A stretch of 9,003 nucleotides of DNA from NCBI GenBank assembly GCA_947480465.1, contig CANKCT010000021.1, forward strand, positions 1-9,003. Direction: 5' to 3'. Source of the DNA: Actinomycetota bacterium (lineage in GTDB: Bacteria > Actinomycetota > Actinomycetes > Nanopelagicales > Nanopelagicaceae). The position numbers were made by a program, and so were the translations under genes. The notes beneath the pieces are model-generated. The model ran no database searches and was not told the DNA's origin. It saw only the letters and a list, made by a program, of their open reading frames with translations. Position 1 is the stretch's first letter. Each line of letters opens with the position of its first letter. This document shows, piece after piece, positions 1 to 6,102 of the stretch.

Positions 1-351
1 ATCAAAACCTTCAGTACTAATTACCTTGGCCAAAACCTCGGAAGTTAATAAGGCATCTGCGCCAGCGAGCGCTGCATCTGTTATCAAAATTGCTGCATTT
101 GCTCCCATAGACAGAGCTTTGCGAACTGCATCTGTTGCCCGAGCAGGACCCATTGAAATCACAGTGACGCTGTTTGGGCCACCTTCATCATTGCCACCGT
201 GTGCTTCTACAATTCTTAACGCCTCTTCAACTGCATACTCATCCAAGTCATTTAAAACTGCATCGACATTTTCGCGATCCAAGGTGCCATTAACCATCTT
301 CTTTTCGGCCCAAGAATCTGGAACCTGTTTGATGCAGACTGCTATCTTCAT
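1..351 (-). CDS. etfB: Electron transfer flavoprotein, beta subunit (N-terminal part, runs off left edge)
   Basis: EtfB pairs with EtfA to form the soluble FAD-containing flavoprotein that takes electrons from acyl-CoA and other dehydrogenases and passes them to the respiratory quinone pool; the beta subunit also binds AMP. Translating the minus strand from the ATG at 351-349 gives 117 uninterrupted codons to the window edge, so about the first half of a protein that is usually near 250-260 residues. The protein begins MKIAVCIKQVPD, the characteristic EtfB/FixA start (residues 1-12), followed by a DLDEYAVEEALRI stretch and a VISMGP segment typical of the alpha/beta nucleotide-binding fold. 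No strong Shine-Dalgarno sits at normal spacing: AAAGG is only 1 base from the ATG, while a TAACAT hexamer lies 6 bases upstream, which would suit a leaderless mRNA. It is divergent from glgX. etfA is expected next, beyond the left edge, but cannot be seen. Confidence 0.93.
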   Translation of the reverse strand, partial: MKIAVCIKQVPDSWAEKKMVNGTLDRENVDAVLNDLDEYAVEEALRIVEAHGGNDEGGPNSVTVISMGPARATDAVRKALSMGANAAILITDAALAGADALLTSEVLAKVISTEGFD

Positions 352-357
352 ACCTTT

Positions 358-387
358 ATGTTACTGGCCGGTAATAGCAATTACCAA
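358..387 (-). promoter_or_regulatory. Candidate etfB promoter, probably leaderless
   Basis: On the minus strand, TTGGTA (387-382) and TAACAT (363-358) are separated by 18 bases, giving 4 of 6 matches to each consensus hexamer of a housekeeping sigma factor. Only 6 bases separate TAACAT from the etfB ATG, so transcription would begin at or next to the start codon. Leaderless mRNAs are common in Actinobacteria. The match is moderate and the assignment is inference. Confidence 0.4.
361..385. repeat. Operator-like alternating TTACC/GGTAA half-sites in the etfB-glgX gap
   Basis: Three half-sites alternate in orientation: TTAC at 361-364, GGTAAT at 370-375 and ATTACC at 380-385. The last two form a perfect 6-base inverted repeat around AGCA. 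The first two lie in a 14-base near-palindrome (361-374) with one mismatched pair. The group sits between and over the -35 and -10 of the candidate etfB promoter, where a dimeric repressor could act. The repeats are directly visible; the regulatory role is inferred and no regulator is identified. Confidence 0.4.
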
Positions 388-419
388 TGTTGGCACGCGC
401 GTAGGGCAGTATTGCGCAT

Positions 420-2528
420 GTGCTTCCTGCAGACCCTCGAACCCTTGGCGCAACCGTTACCGAAGGTGGCACAAACTTTGCTATCTGGTCTAACGGTGCT
501 GATGCGGTCGAACTCTGCCTATTTAATGAGATTAACGGCAAGCTAGTAGAAACCCGCTTTGCAATGTCACACCGCAATGGGCCAATCTGGCATGGCTACT
601 TAGCGGGAGTTCGACCTGGCCAGCGCTACGGATATCGGATTTACGGACCATGGGCGCCAGAACATGGAGTTCGATTTAATGCAGCAAAACTATTAATTGA
701 CCCGTACACACATCAAATTGCCGGTGAGCTTTCTTATGTTCCTGAGATTTATGGCCATGTAGCCGAAGACGGCACAGGTTCCGGAGAATTAAATCTTCGT
801 GATGATCGCGATAGCGCAATGTATGTACCGCATTCAGTGGTGACTGATTTTCCTGTCCGAAATATTGAGCGGCCGTTAATTTCATGGTCGCAGATGATTA
901 TCTATGAAGCTCATGTACAAGGTCTGACCGCAAAGAACACAGAAATACCCGAGAATGAACGCGGAACTTATAAAGCGTTGGGCCATCCCAGCACGATTGC
1001 ACATTTGAAATCGCTCGGAATCACGGCGATTGAACTTTTGCCAATCGCGGCATCTTTGACAGAACCTGCAATTCATAATCGTGGCAGGAGAAACTATTGG
1101 GGCTATAACTCCATTGCGTTTAGTGCGCCTAATCCAATGTACGCGTCGACTTCTGATCCAATCAGCGAACTTCAGTGGGCAGTTGATCAGCTTCATGGTG
1201 CCGGGATTGAAGTTATTTTAGATGTGGTTTACAACCACACTGCCGAAGGTGGAGTAGGTGGACCAACCTTGTCGTATAAAGGAATTGATAACAAGGCGTA
1301 TTACCGGCACGACGGTAATGGAAACTATATCGATGTCACTGGATGCGGTAACACGTTTGCCGCGAGTAATCCACACTCTGTTCGTCAGATAGTTGACTCA
1401 CTTCGATGGTGGATTGAAGTTATTGGGGTGGATGGTTTCCGTTTTGATTTAACGACAGCGCTTTATACAAGCGAAAGTGCATTCAACTCATCCTTGATGA
1501 CAGCGGTTGAATCAGACTCAGTTCTGCGAAACTTTAAAATGATTGCAGAGCCTTGGGATGTAACACGATATTCGTTGGGTGATTTTCCGCATCCTTGGCG
1601 TGAGTGGAACGATGTTTATCGGGATTCCGTTCGCCAATTTTGGTTAGGAGATCTCGAAAGAGGCTTCGGCGAAGGAGTCTCCGATATCGCCAGCAGCATT
1701 AGCGGTTCGAGTTCTATTTTTTATTATCGTGGACCTACATCTTCTATCAACTTCATCGCAGCTCACGATGGTTTCACTCTGCATGACATGGTTACTTATA
1801 AGGAGAAAAACAACTTTGCCAATGGTGAGGCTAACGCCGATGGAAGTGATTCCAATCGTTCATGGAACGTCGGCGAAGAAGGTGAAACTCGGAATCTTGA
1901 AATCAATAAGGCTCGGCATAAGATTAAGAAATCAATGCTGGCAACTTTGATGCTCTCTTCCGGAGTTCCAATGCTCAATATGGGTGATGAGGTCAGCAGA
2001 TCGCAATCAGGTTCTAACAATGCGTATTCTTTACCCCAATCCATAGTTCAAGAAAACGCCGAGAGCTTTCACGGTGGATGGGCACTTCCGTGGGAACTCA
2101 ATGAATCCGCACAAGATATTTTGTTGACCGTACAAACGCTTGCACAAATACGCCAAACGTACTTAGCCGATGTTGCTTCTGAGTTTTTTACTGGAATTGT
2201 CGATCAAGGCACAAAACGAAAAGATATCGCGTGGTTTTCACGCGGTGGCCGCGAGATGACAGATGATCACTGGGCCGATGAAGAAAAGCGAAGCATCACG
2301 GTATTTATTGAAGCCGACCCTACTCGAGGCTTACTTTTGTTAATGAACTCATCTACCGAAGAAACAATCTTCACTTTGCCAGACCAGCAATGGGGCCAAT
2401 CCTTTAGATGTATTTTTGATGCGTCGCAGGTAGTTGAAACTTATGAACCTGTAATCCAGACCCCTAGCACCAAAATTTCGGTACCAGCTCACACTGTTCA
2501 AGTTTGGTTGGTTACTCGTACTAGGTAG
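420..2528 (+). CDS. glgX: Glycogen debranching enzyme, GlgX/isoamylase type (GH13)
   Basis: GlgX hydrolyses alpha-1,6 branch linkages of glycogen, mainly short limit-dextrin branches left by glycogen phosphorylase, in the cytoplasm. The 702-residue length is normal for the family. An N-terminal CBM48 domain (about residues 8-100, starting at the family's LGAT...GTNFAIWS segment) precedes the GH13 barrel (about 155-570) and a C-terminal beta domain. The four GH13 regions are intact: DVVYNH (268-273), GFRFD with nucleophile Asp343, AEPWD with acid/base Glu377, and AAHDG with Asp450. The GTG at 420 is chosen because an in-frame TAG at 402-404 lies just upstream and only seven residues precede the conserved LGAT; no clear Shine-Dalgarno is visible. 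One oddity is that the usual GNNNAYCQDN segment after GDE (523-524) reads GSNNAYSLPQ here (531-540). Glycogen synthesis genes are absent nearby. A TreX-like trehalose role is possible but has no support from its neighbours. Confidence 0.93.
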   Translation: MLPADPRTLGATVTEGGTNFAIWSNGADAVELCLFNEINGKLVETRFAMSHRNGPIWHGYLAGVRPGQRYGYRIYGPWAPEHGVRFNAAKLLIDPYTHQIAGELSYVPEIYGHVAEDGTGSGELNLRDDRDSAMYVPHSVVTDFPVRNIERPLISWSQMIIYEAHVQGLTAKNTEIPENERGTYKALGHPSTIAHLKSLGITAIELLPIAASLTEPAIHNRGRRNYWGYNSIAFSAPNPMYASTSDPISELQWAVDQLHGAGIEVILDVVYNHTAEGGVGGPTLSYKGIDNKAYYRHDGNGNYIDVTGCGNTFAASNPHSVRQIVDSLRWWIEVIGVDGFRFDLTTALYTSESAFNSSLMTAVESDSVLRNFKMIAEPWDVTRYSLGDFPHPWREWNDVYRDSVRQFWLGDLERGFGEGVSDIASSISGSSSIFYYRGPTSSINFIAAHDGFTLHDMVTYKEKNNFANGEANADGSDSNRSWNVGEEGETRNLEINKARHKIKKSMLATLMLSSGVPMLNMGDEVSRSQSGSNNAYSLPQSIVQENAESFHGGWALPWELNESAQDILLTVQTLAQIRQTYLADVASEFFTGIVDQGTKRKDIAWFSRGGREMTDDHWADEEKRSITVFIEADPTRGLLLLMNSSTEETIFTLPDQQWGQSFRCIFDASQVVETYEPVIQTPSTKISVPAHTVQVWLVTRTR

Positions 2529-2545
2529 TAGTTCGAGTTAACCAT

Positions 2546-2551
2546 TAAAAT
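2546..2551 (+). promoter_or_regulatory. Candidate -10 element for fabD
   Basis: The 31-base glgX-fabD gap contains TAAAAT, a 5 of 6 match to the -10 consensus, ending 8 bases before the fabD ATG. No convincing -35 lies 16-19 bases upstream, and there is no Shine-Dalgarno before fabD. This would fit a leaderless start of the lipid operon separate from glgX read-through, but the region is AT-rich and a chance match is possible. Confidence 0.3.
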
Positions 2552-2559
2552 ACTCAACT

Positions 2560-3468
2560 ATGTTGGCAATTATTTCTCCGGGGCAAGGCGCACAAACACC
2601 TGGAATGCTAAATACATGGTTGCAGGATTCACAAACAGAAAATCTTCTTACATCGTGGTCTCAAAAAATAGGTGTTGATTTGATTCACCTTGGAACCAAG
2701 GCCGATGCTGAAGAAATAAAAGATACTGCGAATGCGCAGCCCTTAATTGTTGCAACCTCTTTAATCGCTTTCCATGCATTATCAGTTACAAATTTCTCAG
2801 TAGCTTCTGGACATTCCGTCGGAGAGCTTGCAGCTGCGGCAATCTCTGGTGCGCTAACTCCTGAAGATGCTTTAGTACTTGTACGCACTCGAGGAATTGA
2901 AATGGCTAAAGCGGCGGCATCTCATCCAACTGGAATGGCAGCGGTACTGGGTGGTGATCGCGCTGAAGTGGTAGCTGCCATTGAATCATTGGGTTTAGTC
3001 GCCGCCAATGAAAATGGTGCAGGACAAATTGTGGCTGCCGGCGAACTCAACGCACTTGAGGCTTTGACTCAAAATCCACCTACAGGGGCACGAGTACGAG
3101 GATTAGCAGTTGCTGGAGCTTTTCACACAAAATTTATGGCACCTGCCGTCCGGCCACTACGAGAGTTAGCAACAGGAATCACGGCAACACATCCACGTTG
3201 TACTGTTGTAAGCAATAAAGATGGCAAGAATCTCACCGATGGAAATGAGATTTTGACGCGAATAATCGATCAAATCGCTAATCCTGTGCGCTGGGATCTT
3301 TGCATGGAAACTCTAAAAAATATCGGAGTTACGGGTGTCATTGAGTTAGCACCTGCCGGAACTCTGATTGGCTTGCTCAAGCGCGCCGTTCCTGAAATCG
3401 AGGGCTTTGCATTAAAAAGTGCAGATGATTTGAGTGCGGCACGAGAGTTTGCAGAAAGGCACGCATGA
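2560..3468 (+). CDS. fabD: Malonyl-CoA:ACP transacylase
   Basis: FabD transfers malonyl from CoA to the phosphopantetheine arm of the acyl carrier protein, supplying extender units to type II fatty acid synthesis. At 302 residues it has the family's normal size. Visible landmarks are GQGAQ near the N-terminus (oxyanion-hole Gln), the GHSVG nucleophile elbow at 84-88 with Ser86, Arg111 in a VRTRG motif that binds the malonyl carboxylate, the catalytic His189 in GAFHTKFM, and Gln238 just before NPVRW. The ATG at 2560 is the only start that keeps the LAIISPGQGAQ opening. No Shine-Dalgarno precedes it. It is the first gene of the lipid block and overlaps fabH by 4 bases (ATGA), so the two are translationally coupled. 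In Streptomyces the same gene order usually follows a fasR regulator; here glgX is upstream instead. Confidence 0.96.
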   Translation: MLAIISPGQGAQTPGMLNTWLQDSQTENLLTSWSQKIGVDLIHLGTKADAEEIKDTANAQPLIVATSLIAFHALSVTNFSVASGHSVGELAAAAISGALTPEDALVLVRTRGIEMAKAAASHPTGMAAVLGGDRAEVVAAIESLGLVAANENGAGQIVAAGELNALEALTQNPPTGARVRGLAVAGAFHTKFMAPAVRPLRELATGITATHPRCTVVSNKDGKNLTDGNEILTRIIDQIANPVRWDLCMETLKNIGVTGVIELAPAGTLIGLLKRAVPEIEGFALKSADDLSAAREFAERHA

Positions 3469-4484
3469 GTATCAAACTCCCTGCAATCGGCAATAGCCAA
3501 ATTCTCTCAGTGGGTTCTTACCGCCCTAAACGCCTCGTGCCGAATAGTGAAATCGTTGATCGCATTGAATCAAATGATGAGTGGATTCAACAACGCACTG
3601 GAATCCAAAGTCGTCGATTTGCTGGAGCAGATGAAACTGTCATTTCAATGGCCCAAGCAGCTTGTGAATCTGCTCTCAAGCGTGCGAAATTAAAAATAGA
3701 AGATGTAGACACATTAATTCTTGCAACTATTTCATATCCTTTTCAAGCTCCGAGTGCAGCAACCGAATTGATAAATGTATTAGGCAATCCAAAGGCAGCA
3801 GCTTTTGATATTAGTGCTGCATGTGCAGGTTTCTGTTATGGCGTAGCAATGGCTAGTGATTTAGTTCGTGCTGGAACTTCTAAAAACGTTCTAGTGGTTG
3901 GTGTTGAAAAACTCTCTGATTTTACTGATCCCGACGATCGCGCAACTGCATTTATTTTCGCAGATGGCGCTGGTGCAGTAATTATTGGGCAAAGCCAGGA
4001 GCCTTGTATCGGACCAGCAGTTTGGGGTTCAGATGCCGATGCACGCGATGCCATTGTCCTTAGCCCTGCATACACTGAATTTAGAAATTCTCCCGACAAA
4101 GGTGTGGCAGAACTTGGGTGGCCAAATATTTCACAGCAAGGTCAGACTGTTTATCGTTGGGCAGTTTTTACCGTTAGCAAAGTAGGAATCAAAGCCCTAG
4201 AAGCAGCCGGTGTGCGCCCCGATGAACTCGGTGCATTTATTCCGCATCAAGCAAATATGCGCATCATCGAGTCAATGGCTAAAGAGATTAAAATTCCTGA
4301 AAGTGTTGTTATTGCTGATGATATTCGAGTCAATGGAAATACATCGGCTGCATCAATTCCACTGGCCATGGATGTGCTTCTCGAACAACATCCTGAACTT
4401 CATGGAACATTAGCGTTGTTAATCGGTTACGGCGCTGGCTTGGTTTATGCGGCTCAAGTAGTGCAATTGCCGCCTAAACCTTGA
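3465..4484 (+). CDS. fabH: Beta-ketoacyl-ACP synthase III
   Basis: FabH carries out the first condensation of type II fatty acid synthesis, joining an acyl-CoA primer to malonyl-ACP with loss of CO2. The thiolase-fold protein of 339 residues has the complete Cys-His-Asn triad: Cys120 in DISAACAGF, His261 in FIPHQAN, and Asn292 in NGNTSAAS. The N-terminal DEWIQQRTGIQSRR segment is typical of FabH rather than of other ketosynthases. The ATG overlaps the fabD stop, and GAAAGG at 3454-3459, 5 bases upstream, is a plausible ribosome binding site inside the end of fabD. Actinobacterial FabH enzymes differ in primer preference (acetyl-CoA, branched or longer acyl-CoA), and this cannot be read from the sequence. 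The gene order fabD-fabH-acpP-fabF is the Streptomyces arrangement. Confidence 0.96.
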   Translation: MSIKLPAIGNSQILSVGSYRPKRLVPNSEIVDRIESNDEWIQQRTGIQSRRFAGADETVISMAQAACESALKRAKLKIEDVDTLILATISYPFQAPSAATELINVLGNPKAAAFDISAACAGFCYGVAMASDLVRAGTSKNVLVVGVEKLSDFTDPDDRATAFIFADGAGAVIIGQSQEPCIGPAVWGSDADARDAIVLSPAYTEFRNSPDKGVAELGWPNISQQGQTVYRWAVFTVSKVGIKALEAAGVRPDELGAFIPHQANMRIIESMAKEIKIPESVVIADDIRVNGNTSAASIPLAMDVLLEQHPELHGTLALLIGYGAGLVYAAQVVQLPPKP

Positions 4485-4594
4485 GATTTACGCCACTCGC
4501 GCGCGGTAATACTCGTAAGTAAGCGGATTTTCATAGACAATTACGGCTTATGGTTAATCAGTAATTAAATCAGCTAACGGATGGAATGAATAAA
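4485..4594 (+). promoter_or_regulatory. fabH-acpP gap: probable internal promoter/leader region
   Basis: This 110-base stretch is the only sizeable gap within the lipid block; all other junctions are -4 to 31 bases. It becomes AT-rich toward acpP. TTACGG (4541-4546) and TTAAAT (4565-4570) are spaced 18 bases apart and are a weak promoter candidate. Two similar octamers, TTAATCAG (4554-4561) and TAAATCAG (4566-4573), repeat at a 12-base interval. I see no hairpin followed by a T-run. A separate promoter for the abundant acyl carrier protein is plausible but inferred. Confidence 0.3.
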
Positions 4595-4843
4595 ATGGCA
4601 CTTGCACAAGCAGATGTACTCGCGGGATTAAAAGAAATCGTTGAAGAAGTAGCCGGTATCCCTGCTGCATCAATTGAAATGGATAAAAACTTTACTGAGG
4701 ATCTCGAAGTTGATTCACTCAGCATGGTTGAGGTTGTTGTTGCTGCAGAGGAGCGCTTTGGCGTCAAGATTCCAGATGAAGCTGTTACTGATCTCGTTAC
4801 TGTTGGCGATGCGGTTAACTTCATCGTTAATGCAGCTAACTAA
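4595..4843 (+). CDS. acpP: Acyl carrier protein
   Basis: This small acidic carrier holds growing acyl chains on a 4'-phosphopantetheine arm during fatty acid synthesis. The 82-residue product has the carrier signature EVDSLSMVEVV, with the attachment serine at residue 41 (codon 4715-4717), followed by the helix III and IV segment VKIPDEAVTDLVTVGDAVNFI. Start choice: ATGs lie in frame at 4586 and 4595. The second is preferred because it gives MALAQADVLAGLKEIV, which aligns end to end with the Streptomyces AcpP N-terminus, and it leaves GGATGGA (4579-4585) at a workable distance as ribosome binding site. The 4586 start would add only three residues (MNK). It lies between fabH and fabF, its two condensing-enzyme partners. 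It lacks the long C-terminal extension of the mycobacterial meromycolate carrier AcpM, which argues for ordinary FAS-II rather than mycolic acid synthesis. Confidence 0.95.
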   Translation: MALAQADVLAGLKEIVEEVAGIPAASIEMDKNFTEDLEVDSLSMVEVVVAAEERFGVKIPDEAVTDLVTVGDAVNFIVNAAN

Positions 4844-4866
4844 CTGCTAGCAAAGTAGAGATTTAA

Positions 4867-6102
4867 ATGTCTGCCCGTCGCGTAGTCGTCACTGGTTTAG
4901 GTGCGACTACGCCGCTTGGCGGTGACGTAACAACATCATGGTCAGCGCTATTGGCTGGCACAAGTGGAGTTCGATTACTCACTGAGGATTGGGCTCAAAA
5001 TATTCCTGTTCATTTTGCGGCTCGTGTTGCCATTGAGCCAAGTGAGCAGATGGAGCGAGTCGAGATTCGCCGTTTAGATAGATCAGAACAGTTTGCACTT
5101 ATTGCCTCCCGCGAAGCGTGGAAAGATGCTGGATCTCCGGAGATGGACAAGGAGCGGTTAGGAGTAGTTATCGCTTCCGGTATTGGTGGAGTGACAACGT
5201 TGCTTGATCAATATGATGTTTTGCGAGAAAAAGGTCCTCGTCTTGTAAGTCCACACACTGTTCCTATGTTGATGCCAAATGGACCCGCCGCCAATGTTGG
5301 ACTAGAACTTCAAGCTAAAGCAGGTGTTCATACTCCTGTGAGTGCATGCGCTTCAGGTGCTGAAGCAATCGGTTATGCGTTAGACATGATTCGAAACAAT
5401 CGCGCCGATGTTGTTGTCAGCGGAGGTGTGGAAGCGGCGATTCATGAGCTCCCGATGTCTGCCTTTGCTGCGATGAAGGCGCTTTCAACGCGCAATGACG
5501 ATCCTGCCAGAGCTTCGCGTCCATATGATTTAAACCGCGATGGCTTTGTTTTAGGTGAAGGCGGCGGAGTTTTAGTTCTTGAAGAGTACGAACATGCTCG
5601 AGCACGTGGTGCACGTATGTACTGTGAAATCGTCGGCCAAGGTTTAACCTCAGATGGTTATCACATTGCAGCCCCCGATCCCGAAGGTGCTGGAGTTCAA
5701 AGAGCACTGAAATTTGCATTACGTGATGCTGGTTTAACCACAAAAGATATTGTTCACTTAAACGCACATGCAACGTCTACACCTGCAGGAGATGTTGCTG
5801 AGGCTAACGCGCTTCGCGCCGCCCTTGGCATAGATGCCGATCACGTTGCAGTATCGGCAACTAAATCTATGACAGGTCACCTACTTGGTGGTGCCGGTGC
5901 AATTGAGTCAGTCTTTATTGTTAAGACTCTTCAAGATCGACTCGCTCCCCCAACAATTAACATTGAAGATTTAGATCCGGCAGTTTCTGTTGATGTTGTT
6001 CGTGACAAACCACGCCCATTGCCTTCAGGAGATATCGCAGCGCTCAATGATTCATTCGGCTTTGGCGGTCACAACGTTGTGTTGGTCTTTAAGAGCTTAT
6101 AA
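4867..6102 (+). CDS. fabF: Beta-ketoacyl-ACP synthase II
   Basis: FabF catalyses the elongating condensation of acyl-ACP with malonyl-ACP in type II fatty acid synthesis. The 411-residue protein is of standard length and starts with the family's RRVVVTGLGATTPLG segment. The active site is complete: Cys161 in SACASGAEAIG, His301 in NAHATSTPAGD, and Lys333 plus His338 in KSMTGHLLGGAGA. This numbering is almost identical to the E. coli FabF triad. GEGGG-type and GFGGHN segments near the middle and C-terminus are also as expected. GTAGAG about 6 bases before the ATG may serve as ribosome binding site. It lies 23 bases after acpP, and its stop codon directly abuts the accD6 start, so it is clearly in the same transcript. 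There is a single FabF here, unlike the tandem kasA-kasB of mycobacteria. Confidence 0.96.
   Translation: MSARRVVVTGLGATTPLGGDVTTSWSALLAGTSGVRLLTEDWAQNIPVHFAARVAIEPSEQMERVEIRRLDRSEQFALIASREAWKDAGSPEMDKERLGVVIASGIGGVTTLLDQYDVLREKGPRLVSPHTVPMLMPNGPAANVGLELQAKAGVHTPVSACASGAEAIGYALDMIRNNRADVVVSGGVEAAIHELPMSAFAAMKALSTRNDDPARASRPYDLNRDGFVLGEGGGVLVLEEYEHARARGARMYCEIVGQGLTSDGYHIAAPDPEGAGVQRALKFALRDAGLTTKDIVHLNAHATSTPAGDVAEANALRAALGIDADHVAVSATKSMTGHLLGGAGAIESVFIVKTLQDRLAPPTINIEDLDPAVSVDVVRDKPRPLPSGDIAALNDSFGFGGHNVVLVFKSL

Noticed and set aside
26..493. Plus-strand 155-codon open frame across the left end
   Set aside because: It is antisense to the clear EtfB coding frame and runs into the start of glgX; its product has no recognisable domain.
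5417..5773. Minus-strand 118-codon open frame inside fabF
   Set aside because: It lies fully opposite a complete, motif-bearing FabF frame and has a low-complexity His/Leu/Gln-rich product typical of a shadow frame.
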